DNA of 10,142 nucleotides, taken from the NCBI GenBank assembly GCA_002402165.1, contig NVVI01000006.1, forward strand, positions 40,946 through 51,087. The letters are read 5' to 3'. The notes beneath the pieces were generated by a model that searched no databases, was not told where the DNA came from, and saw only the letters and a program-made list of their open reading frames with translations. Below, piece by piece: positions 1 to 6,112 of this stretch. Position numbers and translations under genes: made by a program. The stretch comes from Flavobacteriales bacterium (GTDB lineage Bacteria; Bacteroidota; Bacteroidia; Flavobacteriales_E; Vicingaceae). Position 1 is the first letter of the stretch, and every line of letters starts with the position of its first letter.

Positions 1-461
1 TTTGGTTTTAGGAATTTAGCATATCGCTCAATAAACATAGGGGAGGTTAATCGCTTTCTTTCAAGCCTATCTTTTGGTTGGGGATCTGGAAATGTAATCC
101 AAATTTCATCCACTTCGTTTTTATCAAAAAAAGAAGCAATATGATCTATTTGTGTTCTCAGAAAATAAACATTAAGCATTCTATTCTCAAAAGCTGTTTT
201 TGCTCCTCGCCAAATCCTACTTCCTTTAATATCTACTCCAATAAAATTTTTATTAGGAAAATGTTTTCCCATCCCAACAGCATATTCTCCTTTTCCGCAG
301 CCTAGCTCCAAAATAATAGGGTTATTGTTTTTAAAAATTTCTACTCTCCATTTTCCTTTTAAAGAGTGGTCTTTTTGAAACACCTCTTTGGTGGTGGGTT
401 CAACAACATTGTTAAATGTTTTCATTTCTGTCCATTTCTTTAACTTTCCCTTTCCTCCCAT
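1..461 (-). CDS. trmB: tRNA (guanine-N7-)-methyltransferase TrmB, 3' end cut by window edge
   Basis: This is the N-terminal 153 codons of TrmB, the cytoplasmic SAM-dependent enzyme that methylates N7 of G46 in the variable loop of tRNAs. It starts at the ATG at 461-459 (MGGKGKLKKW) and stays open to base 1, so roughly the last third of the usual ~220-residue protein lies outside the window. Visible motifs are the SAM-binding glycine loop LELGCGKGEY (residues 51-60), the motif II acidic strand VDIKGSR (76-82), and the family hallmark ITFPDPQPK (122-130). The N-terminal wording, with GKGKLKKW and later LKGKW, is typical of Bacteroidota TrmB. The start codon overlaps the stop of the upstream haem-protein gene by one base (TAATG), so the two genes are probably one transcript with coupled translation. 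The family assignment is secure. Only the missing C-terminus cannot be judged. Confidence 0.95.
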   Translation of the reverse strand, partial: MGGKGKLKKWTEMKTFNNVVEPTTKEVFQKDHSLKGKWRVEIFKNNNPIILELGCGKGEYAVGMGKHFPNKNFIGVDIKGSRIWRGAKTAFENRMLNVYFLRTQIDHIASFFDKNEVDEIWITFPDPQPKDRLERKRLTSPMFIERYAKFLKP

Positions 462-1255
462 TATTCAAAATAATTGTGATAATTGTTGAGGTCTTTCAAA
501 ATATCTTTCTGTAATATCATCGCTTCATCTTCATTAGACACAAATTCTAGAGATCCAAATTTATCAATTAATGGAACAATGTATAAATGAAGTTGATTAT
601 GTTCTTCACCTTTCATGGTACAGTCTTTAAATAAAATTTCTACCTCAATATTTAATCGTTCTCCCATGGCAGCATAATGTGACAGCCTACCTTCTTCAAC
701 GTCTATTTTTGCAATTTCAAACATTCGATTGATCGAAGCTGTTGTTTCTTCATTAGCTTTCCATTTTTTTCCATTGTTTAAATGCAACCCATTATTCCAT
801 TTTTTAATTTTTCCTAATGTTCTTGTTTCTTTAATCCAATTGATTAATTGTATTTTCTGTTCGGGAGTCAATTTTGCATCAGCGTGTGTCCAAGTATATT
901 CATTTAATGGCATTTTACCTTCTTCCAACATCTCAATCATTTCCTCTAATTTATGGTCTTTTCTTTTGTATTTATAAGCCCCCCATTCAGAAAAATTTAA
1001 TTCTTCTCTTGCTTCAGTAATGTGATCTTTTACCCACCAGGAGATAGGAGCAACATTGCTGTACCAAGGGTATTTTGTTTCGTGAGAATGACAATCATAA
1101 CAAGCAGATTTAAGAATATTAACAATCTCTTGAGGAGGATTATTTATCTCAATAAAATCATCTATTCTATTTATTTCAGGGTTTGTTTTATCTATTCTAA
1201 AAAACTGAAGAATAACTACAATAATTAATAAACCAAGTACTATTTTCTTTTTCAT
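461..1255 (-). CDS. Membrane-anchored haem-binding (CxxCH) protein with extra C-terminal domain
   Basis: This 264-residue protein has an N-terminal hydrophobic segment (about residues 5-20, after MKKK) that should act as an uncleaved anchor or signal, placing the rest in the periplasm. The next domain matches the 'haem-binding domain' family of Bacteroidota. It has one c-type haem motif, CYDCH (Cys52, Cys55, His56), followed by ETKYPWYSNVAPISWW, and a GKMP segment at 113-116 whose Met115 could be the second iron ligand (inference). Residues about 165-264 form a second, predicted helical region with a conserved-looking FKDCTMKGEEHNQLHLY stretch containing Cys212, His219 and His223, a possible metal or haem site. 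The substrate and redox partner are unknown. It sits directly upstream of trmB with a 1-bp overlap and has its own likely promoter at 1279-1311. The family call for the N-terminal half is good; no specific electron-transfer role can be read from the sequence. Confidence 0.85.
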   Translation of the reverse strand: MKKKIVLGLLIIVVILQFFRIDKTNPEINRIDDFIEINNPPQEIVNILKSACYDCHSHETKYPWYSNVAPISWWVKDHITEAREELNFSEWGAYKYKRKDHKLEEMIEMLEEGKMPLNEYTWTHADAKLTPEQKIQLINWIKETRTLGKIKKWNNGLHLNNGKKWKANEETTASINRMFEIAKIDVEEGRLSHYAAMGERLNIEVEILFKDCTMKGEEHNQLHLYIVPLIDKFGSLEFVSNEDEAMILQKDILKDLNNYHNYFE

Positions 1256-1278
1256 AATCGCATTATTAATAGGAACTT

Positions 1279-1311
1279 CAAATTTAACTATCTTAGCTTT
1301 ATCAATAACAA
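1279..1311 (-). promoter_or_regulatory. Probable promoter of the haem-protein/trmB pair
   Basis: Read on the minus strand, TAAATTTG (1286 down to 1279) fits the Bacteroidota -7 consensus TAnnTTTG exactly. Two TTG triplets lie upstream, at 1305-1303 (spacer 16) and 1311-1309 (spacer 22); either could serve as the -33 element. Transcription would begin near 1272, leaving a leader of about 17 bases before the ATG at 1255. The site lies in the 80-bp gap shared with the divergent glycosyltransferase gene. This is a sequence match only. Confidence 0.5.
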
Positions 1312-1333
1312 AAAGAACATATTAGTTTGCCCG

Positions 1334-2446
1334 TTGGATTGGGGCTTAGGGCATGCAACTCGATGTGTCCCTATTATTAATGAGCTTTTACAACTAGGGC
1401 ATCATATAATTATTGGAGCAGACAAAAACCCTTTGGCATTTTTAAAAGAAGAATTTCCAGAATTACCAACAGTTATTATTCCAGGATATGAGATAATCTA
1501 TAATGAAAAAGGAAGTTTTTTTAAATTATTTACAGAAAGTGTTCGTTTTAATAAATATATTAAAATAGAACACAGATTAATTGATAAAATTATTGGAGAT
1601 TATAACATTGATCTCATTATTTCTGATAATCGATATGGTTTATGGAGTAAAAAAGTGAAATCAATATTGATAACACATCAACTCTTTCCAAAAATACCTA
1701 TTGGAGGTTTGATTGCCTATAAAAAAATAGAGCAACTCATTGCTAGTTTTGATGAATGTTGGATTCCTGATATAGAGGGGGCTCCTAATTTATCAGGCGA
1801 TTTATCCCATTTAAAAACATTTAAGCCTCCTCATCGTTTTATTGGACCATTGTCTCGATTTTCAAAATTGTGCCTTTCGACTCCACTCAAGGAACTAGGT
1901 TTTGAATACGACATTATCGCCATTATTTCTGGTCCTGAACCTCAGCGAACAATTTTTGAAGAGTTGATTATGCAACAAATCAAAAAGTATAAGTTAAAAG
2001 CTGTTGTTGTTAGAGGGTTGCCTTCTCATAGTGTTATTGCGAGCTGTCATTCTGAGCCTGTCGAAGGAACAGTGAAGCAATCTCATTCTGATAACAAGAT
2101 TGCTTTGTCATCGCAAAAAGTGCTGCCTCGCAATGACGGTAATATTAAAATCTTCAACCACCTACCGACAGCAGAGCTTTTTCAACATATCCAACAAAGT
2201 AAACTAATTGTTTGCCGTTCTGGTTATTCTAGCATTATGGATATGGCTACTTTGGGTAAAAAAGCTCTTTTAGTTCCAACACTAGGGCAAACAGAACAAG
2301 AATATTTAGCCAACTACCATTTAAAACAAGGTAATTTTTACAGCCAAAAACAAAGTGAATTTAATCTCCAAAAAGGATTGGTAGAGTTAGAAAATTATAC
2401 TCCTATAACTTATCCCCGAAAGCCCTTAGTTTTAGATTTTCTTTAA
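1334..2446 (+). CDS. MurG-like GT-B glycosyltransferase; non-canonical start, repeat inserted in frame
   Basis: This is a predicted cytoplasmic glycosyltransferase of the GT-B fold, of the kind found widely in Bacteroidota; donor and acceptor are unknown. From the first canonical start (TTG 1334) there are 370 codons. The N-terminal lobe has DWGLGHATRC (2-11), SDNRYG (97-102) and LITHQL (112-117). The linker has FIGPLSRF (169-176), and the C-terminal nucleotide-binding lobe has SGPEPQRT (199-206), CRSGYSSIMDM (294-304) and LGQTEQEYLA (317-326). The TTG start is doubtful: the family's first strand, here NILVCPLDWG, is encoded by 1316-1345, and the frame is open back to 1232 without ATG, GTG or TTG. 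ATC at 1301 begins a plausible INNKKNILVCPL N-terminus, so the protein probably starts near there. Residues 234-268 are the translation of a 105-bp dispersed repeat, in a loop between the strands KAVVVRG and IKIFNHL. The gene ends 6 bp from the convergent lepA stop. Confidence 0.85.
   Translation: MDWGLGHATRCVPIINELLQLGHHIIIGADKNPLAFLKEEFPELPTVIIPGYEIIYNEKGSFFKLFTESVRFNKYIKIEHRLIDKIIGDYNIDLIISDNRYGLWSKKVKSILITHQLFPKIPIGGLIAYKKIEQLIASFDECWIPDIEGAPNLSGDLSHLKTFKPPHRFIGPLSRFSKLCLSTPLKELGFEYDIIAIISGPEPQRTIFEELIMQQIKKYKLKAVVVRGLPSHSVIASCHSEPVEGTVKQSHSDNKIALSSQKVLPRNDGNIKIFNHLPTAELFQHIQQSKLIVCRSGYSSIMDMATLGKKALLVPTLGQTEQEYLANYHLKQGNFYSQKQSEFNLQKGLVELENYTPITYPRKPLVLDFL
2033..2137 (+). repeat. Dispersed palindromic repeat inserted in frame in the glycosyltransferase gene
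   Basis: The ends form an imperfect inverted repeat: GTTATTGCGAG (2033-2043) pairs with CTCGCAATGAC (2127-2137) with one mismatch in 11. Inside is a second perfect pair, AAGCAATCT (2075-2083) and AGATTGCTT (2097-2105), with a 13-base loop. Between them lies GTCATTCTGAGCCTGTCGAAGG at 2046-2067, a motif of intergenic repeats common in Bacteroidota. The total of 105 bp is exactly 35 codons, so the host frame is kept. The encoded residues (VIASCHSEPVEG and onwards) are the familiar spurious translation of this repeat class rather than glycosyltransferase sequence. A related, more degraded copy lies at 5965-6101. Confidence 0.8.
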
Positions 2447-2452
2447 TCCGAA

Positions 2453-4246
2453 TTAATCGTTCAACTTTAACACTGCCAAGAAAGCTTTAGGTGGCACTTC
2501 CACATTGCCTATTTGTTTCATCTTTTTCTTTCCTGCTTTTTGTTTTTCCAAGAGCTTACGTTTACGAGAAATATCTCCTCCATAACATTTTGCAGTAACA
2601 TCTTTCCGCAAAGCAGAAAGTGATTCTCTTGAAATTATTTTAGCGCCAATTGCAGCTTGTATCGCAATGGCGAATTGTTGTCTTGGTATTAATTCTTTTA
2701 ATTTCTTACAGATCTTTTTACCCAGTTCATGCGCATTATCTTTATGAACCAATGCAGATAAAGCATCAACCATATCTCCATTTAATAGAATGTCCATTTT
2801 AACCAGTTTAGATTCTCTAAATCCAATAGAATGATAATCAAACGAGGCATAACCTTTTGAAATGGATTTTAATCGATCATAAAAATCAAAAACAATTTCT
2901 GCCAACGGAACATTAAAAGTCAATTCAACTCTATCAGTTGTTAAATAAACTTGGTTGGTTAATTCCCCTCTTTTCTCAATACACAAATTCATAATAGGCC
3001 CAACATAATCAGATTTTGTAATAATCGAAGCCCTAATGTATGGCTCTTCCATTCTATGAATCATGCTCGGATCTGGAAAATCGGTAGGATTGTTTACAAT
3101 AATTGGTGTTTCTTTATCTCTAGTTAAAAAAGCCTGATAAGATACGTTAGGCACAGTTGTAATTACTGTCATATTAAACTCTCGCTCTAATCGCTCTTGA
3201 ATAATTTCCATGTGCAACATTCCTAAAAACCCACACCTAAAACCAAAACCTAATGCAGCAGAAGATTCTGGTTCAAAAGTCAACGAGGCATCATTTAACT
3301 GCAATTTTTCCATTGCATCTCTCAATTCTTCAAACTCATCAGTATCAACTGGATAAATTCCTGCAAAAACCATTGGTTTTACATCCTCAAATCCTTGAAT
3401 TGCTTTTGCGGGATTTGCTACAGTAGTAATCGTGTCTCCAACTTTAACTTCTTTGGCAATCTTAATTCCAGAAATAATGTAGCCAACATCTCCTGTTTTT
3501 ACACTTTTTCTTGGTTCTTTTTTGAGCTTTAAAATTCCTACTTCATCTGCAAAATATTCTTTATCTGTATTAATGAATTTTACTTTTTCTCCTTTTTTAA
3601 TTTCTCCATTCAACACTTTAAAGTAAGCATAAATCCCTCTGTACGAATCAAAAACAGAATCAAAAATCAATGCTTGAAAAGGAGCGTTTGGATCTCCTTT
3701 TGGAGCAGGAACTCTATCTATAACTGCTTTTAATATCTCATCAACTCCCTGCCCTGTTTTTCCGCTAGCTGAAATAATCTCCTCTCTATCACATCCTAAT
3801 AAATCAACTATTTGATCTTTTACATCTTCTGGCATTGCACTTTGCAAATCCATTTTATTTAGTATCGGAATGATCGCTAAATCATTTTCAATTGCTAAAT
3901 AAAGATTAGAAATAGTTTGTGCTTGTATTCCTTGTGTTGCATCAACAATCAATAAAGCTCCTTCACACGAAGCAATAGACCTAGAAACTTCATAAGAAAA
4001 GTCAACGTGTCCTGGGGTGTCAATTAAATTTAAGATATAATCTTCTCCCTCAAAAGAATGTTCCATTTGAATCGCATGGCTCTTAATTGTAATTCCCCGC
4101 TCTCTTTCAATATCCATATCATCTAAGGTTTGCTCTTGCAAATCTCTATCAGATATTGTTCCCGTTGTTTGTAATAACCTATCCGCCAAAGTGCTTTTAC
4201 CATGGTCAATGTGAGCGATAATACAAAAATTTCTAATGTTCTTCAT
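2453..4246 (-). CDS. lepA: Elongation factor 4 (LepA), ribosome-associated translational GTPase
   Basis: LepA/EF4 is a cytoplasmic GTPase that acts on the ribosome, with proposed roles in back-translocation, initiation or 30S assembly. With the ATG at 4246 the protein has 597 residues, the normal family length. The GTPase motifs are complete: AHIDHGKST (11-19), ERERGITIK (48-56), DTPGH (76-80), NKMD (130-133) and SASGKTG (159-165). The C-terminal LepA-specific domain shows [21 protein letters not shown] and ends [14 protein letters not shown]. An in-frame GTG at 4264 would add six residues, but it lies in the likely -7 promoter box and the extra residues (MLLFVK) are not family sequence, so I chose 4246. 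The gene is transcribed alone and converges on the glycosyltransferase gene with only 6 bp between the stop codons, leaving no room for a separate terminator there. Confidence 0.97.
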   Translation of the reverse strand: MKNIRNFCIIAHIDHGKSTLADRLLQTTGTISDRDLQEQTLDDMDIERERGITIKSHAIQMEHSFEGEDYILNLIDTPGHVDFSYEVSRSIASCEGALLIVDATQGIQAQTISNLYLAIENDLAIIPILNKMDLQSAMPEDVKDQIVDLLGCDREEIISASGKTGQGVDEILKAVIDRVPAPKGDPNAPFQALIFDSVFDSYRGIYAYFKVLNGEIKKGEKVKFINTDKEYFADEVGILKLKKEPRKSVKTGDVGYIISGIKIAKEVKVGDTITTVANPAKAIQGFEDVKPMVFAGIYPVDTDEFEELRDAMEKLQLNDASLTFEPESSAALGFGFRCGFLGMLHMEIIQERLEREFNMTVITTVPNVSYQAFLTRDKETPIIVNNPTDFPDPSMIHRMEEPYIRASIITKSDYVGPIMNLCIEKRGELTNQVYLTTDRVELTFNVPLAEIVFDFYDRLKSISKGYASFDYHSIGFRESKLVKMDILLNGDMVDALSALVHKDNAHELGKKICKKLKELIPRQQFAIAIQAAIGAKIISRESLSALRKDVTAKCYGGDISRKRKLLEKQKAGKKKMKQIGNVEVPPKAFLAVLKLND

Positions 4247-4263
4247 TTTGACAAATAAGAGCA

Positions 4264-4294
4264 CAAACTTACTTCTTTAACTTTTGGTTTCCAA
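4264..4294 (-). promoter_or_regulatory. Probable lepA promoter (TTG-N20-TAAGTTTG)
   Basis: On the minus strand TTG (4294-4292), 20 bases, then TAAGTTTG (4271-4264) fit both Bacteroidota promoter elements (-33 TTG and -7 TAnnTTTG). Transcription is expected near 4257, just downstream of the GTG at 4264 and about 10 bases before the ATG at 4246. This supports the ATG as the real lepA start. Confidence 0.6.
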
Positions 4295-4350
4295 TAACAT
4301 TTTTTACCTGCTTAATACAAATTAAATTTCGTTTTGATAAAGTTCTCTAT

Positions 4351-4358
4351 TACATTTG
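4351..4358 (+). promoter_or_regulatory. Probable metF -7 promoter box
   Basis: TACATTTG matches TAnnTTTG exactly and lies 45 bases before the metF ATG. The only clear TTG upstream (4334-4336) leaves a spacer of just 14 bases, so the -33 element is poor, which would suit a promoter that needs an activator (inference). The last G of the box is also the first base of the palindrome at 4358-4372. Confidence 0.5.
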
Positions 4359-4372
4359 CAAATTAAATTTGC
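4354..4372. promoter_or_regulatory. Nested palindromes at the metF promoter: candidate operator
   Basis: ATTTGCAAAT (4354-4363) is a perfect 10-bp palindrome. It overlaps GCAAATT (4358-4364), A, AATTTGC (4366-4372), a perfect 7+1+7 inverted repeat; the hexamer ATTTGC occurs twice, 13 bases apart. The array covers the 3' half of the -7 box and the expected transcription start, a usual place for a repressor site. No regulator gene is in the window, and A+T-rich DNA gives such palindromes by chance fairly easily. Confidence 0.4.
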
Positions 4373-4385
4373 CGAGAGGCTCGGC
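4371..4385 (+). promoter_or_regulatory. GC-rich hairpin in the 5' leader of metF
   Basis: GCCGAG (4371-4376), AGG loop, CTCGGC (4380-4385) gives a perfect 6-bp stem, very GC-rich for this A+T-rich surrounding. It would lie close to the 5' end of the metF mRNA, 18 bases before the start codon. It could stabilise the transcript or affect ribosome access. No run of T follows on the plus strand, so it is not a typical intrinsic terminator, and the leader is too short for a known SAM riboswitch. Confidence 0.5.
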
Positions 4386-4403
4386 TAATAATATTAATCT
4401 AAT

Positions 4404-5357
4404 ATGAAAGTAACAGAACATTTAGCAAAGGCAAAAAAATCGCTTTTTTCATTGGAAATTCTTCCTCCTTTAAAAGGAAAAGGAATTCAAGCTATTTATG
4501 ATGGGATAGACCCATTAATAGAATTTGGTCCAGCTTTTATTAATGTTACTTACCATCGCGAAGAGTTTGTTTACAAAAAAAGAGAAAAAGGATATTTAGA
4601 AAAAATCTCTATTAAAAAGCGGCCAGGAACAGTTGGTATTTGTGCTGCAATTGTAAATAAATACAAATTAGATGCTATTCCTCATATAATTTGTGGCGGA
4701 TTTACTAAAGAAGAGACAGAAAACGCTTTAATCGATCTCAATTTTTTAGGCATTGATAACGTTTTATTATTAAGAGGAGACCCTATAAAAACTGAACCCG
4801 CTTTTGTTCCTGAAGAAGACGGACACCATTTTGCTGTTGATTTGGTAAAACAAGTAGCTGGGCTAAACAACGGAGAATACATGGATGAGGATTTACAAAA
4901 TACCACTCCAACTAATTTTAGTATTGGTGTTGCAGGTTATCCTGAAAAGCACTTTGAAGCACCTAACCTAAAAAATGATTTAAAGTTTTTAAAACAAAAA
5001 ATTGATGCTGGTGCAGAATACATTGTTACTCAGCTGTTTTATGATAATGAGAAATTTAAAGCCTTTGTTGAATTGTGTAGAAATGAAGGAATAACAGTTC
5101 CTATTATTCCAGGAATTAAACCCATTTCTACCAAAAAACAACTGCTTTCTTTACCCAAGTTTTTCCACATCGATTTGCCTGATGAGTTAGTTGATGCTAT
5201 AGAAAATTGCAAAAGTGATGACGCTGTTAGGCAAGTAGGGATAGATTGGGCAATACAACAATCTAAAGATTTAATTGATTTTGGTGTTCCTTGTATTCAC
5301 TATTATACCATGGGAAAATCATTGGCTGTAAGGGAGGTTGTAAAGGCTGTTTTTTAG
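4404..5357 (+). CDS. metF: 5,10-methylenetetrahydrofolate reductase
   Basis: MetF is the cytoplasmic flavoenzyme that reduces 5,10-methylene-tetrahydrofolate to 5-methyl-tetrahydrofolate, the methyl donor for methionine synthesis. The 317-residue protein is the normal length of a bacterial MetF and is a complete TIM-barrel. Family landmarks in order are FSLEILPP (15-22, Glu18 at the catalytic glutamate position), FINVTYHR (45-52), the FAD/folate-site motif LLRGDP (122-127), GVAGYPEKH (175-183), and TQLFYDNEKF (209-218). The start is the first ATG after an A+T-rich leader with a strong hairpin and palindromes at the presumed promoter, suggesting regulation with methionine or folate supply (inference). 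No methionine gene is adjacent. Its TAG stop overlaps the stop of the convergent riboflavin synthase gene by 4 bp. Confidence 0.96.
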   Translation: MKVTEHLAKAKKSLFSLEILPPLKGKGIQAIYDGIDPLIEFGPAFINVTYHREEFVYKKREKGYLEKISIKKRPGTVGICAAIVNKYKLDAIPHIICGGFTKEETENALIDLNFLGIDNVLLLRGDPIKTEPAFVPEEDGHHFAVDLVKQVAGLNNGEYMDEDLQNTTPTNFSIGVAGYPEKHFEAPNLKNDLKFLKQKIDAGAEYIVTQLFYDNEKFKAFVELCRNEGITVPIIPGIKPISTKKQLLSLPKFFHIDLPDELVDAIENCKSDDAVRQVGIDWAIQQSKDLIDFGVPCIHYYTMGKSLAVREVVKAVF

Positions 5358-5941
5358 TTTTTAACCAACAGCTTAGCCACATACTTTCCAATAATATCAA
5401 ACTCTAAATTGATTTTATCTCCTTCTTTTAATGTATTAAAAGTTGTACTTCCTTTTGTAAAAGGAATAATACAAACTGAAAACTGAGCGTCTCTTGAGTT
5501 AACTACTGTTAAACTCACTCCATTTACGGTAATAGAGCCTTTTTCAACAGTTATGTTTCCAATATTATTATCATATTCAAAAGTAAAAGTCCAGCTACCA
5601 TTTTCTTCTATAATTGATTTACAAATAGCAGTTTGGTCAACATGTCCTTGAACCACATGCCCATCAAAACGACCATTTGCCAACATTGCTCTTTCTAAAT
5701 TTACTTTACTACCTATTTGTAAACTTCCTAAACTAGACTTAATTAATGTCTCTTTTATGGCTGTTACCGTATAAATATTTTCGTTTATTTTTACAATGGT
5801 TAAACACACACCATTATGAGCTAAACTTTGATCTACTTTTAATTCGTTGGTAAATGAACATTTAATAGAGAAGTGAACGTTTTCTCCTTCTTTTTCGATA
5901 GCCACAACCTCTCCTAACCCTTCTATAATTCCTGTAAACAT
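5354..5941 (-). CDS. ribE: Riboflavin synthase, alpha chain
   Basis: This enzyme carries out the last step of riboflavin synthesis, the dismutation of two 6,7-dimethyl-8-ribityllumazine molecules to riboflavin and 5-amino-6-ribitylaminouracil. The 195 residues form the usual two tandem lumazine-binding barrels. The N-terminal barrel starts with MFTGIIE (1-7) and has SLAHNGVCLTIV (39-50). The second begins near FDGHVVQGHVD (92-102) and repeats the signature as KGSITVNGVSLTVV (134-147). The C-terminal helix EFDIIGKYVAKLL is the expected trimerisation segment. It is somewhat shorter than the E. coli protein, as is common. No other rib gene is adjacent and no FMN riboswitch is seen upstream; the region before the start instead carries a dispersed repeat. 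The gene symbol is ribE in many genomes, ribC in E. coli. Confidence 0.96.
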   Translation of the reverse strand: MFTGIIEGLGEVVAIEKEGENVHFSIKCSFTNELKVDQSLAHNGVCLTIVKINENIYTVTAIKETLIKSSLGSLQIGSKVNLERAMLANGRFDGHVVQGHVDQTAICKSIIEENGSWTFTFEYDNNIGNITVEKGSITVNGVSLTVVNSRDAQFSVCIIPFTKGSTTFNTLKEGDKINLEFDIIGKYVAKLLVKN

Positions 5942-5964
5942 AGTTTTTATTTATTCGTTAATTT

Positions 5965-6101
5965 GTCTTCCTGAGTTTATCGAAAGGCAAAATTAACAAG
6001 GTTATTTTAATTGCGAGATTGCTTCTTCTTATTTTTGAAGAGACTTCGACAAACTCATTCTACAAACAGTAGGATGACAAAAATTAAACTTCACAATGAC
6101 G
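5965..6101. repeat. Degenerate intergenic palindromic repeat, same family as the copy at 2033-2137
   Basis: The left arm GTCTTCCTGAGTTTATCGAA (5965-5984) is matched in inverse by TTCGACAAACTC (6045-6056) and AGGATGAC (6071-6078), with extra bases between the two right-hand blocks. Inside, ATTGCGAG (6010-6017) and AGATTGCTT (6016-6024) are identical to blocks of the other copy at 2036-2043 and 2097-2105, and CACAATGACG (6092-6101) matches 2129-2138 in 9 of 10 bases. The element fills most of the 171-bp gap between riboflavin synthase and the large secreted protein. A TAATTTTG box (5995 to 5988, minus strand) lies inside it and could serve as the riboflavin synthase -7 element, but no -33 TTG is well placed. 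Confidence 0.7.
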
Positions 6102-6112
6102 TTTTTATAATG

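Noticed and set aside
4247..4264. GTG start for lepA adding six residues
   Set aside because: The codon overlaps the likely promoter -7 box, so it would lie before the transcription start, and the extra residues are not part of the LepA family.
4359..4403. SAM riboswitch before metF
   Set aside because: The leader is about 40 bases, too short for SAM-I, and shows only a simple hairpin without known SAM aptamer motifs.
5942..6112. FMN riboswitch before riboflavin synthase
   Set aside because: None of the conserved RFN-element blocks is visible; the gap is explained by a palindromic repeat.
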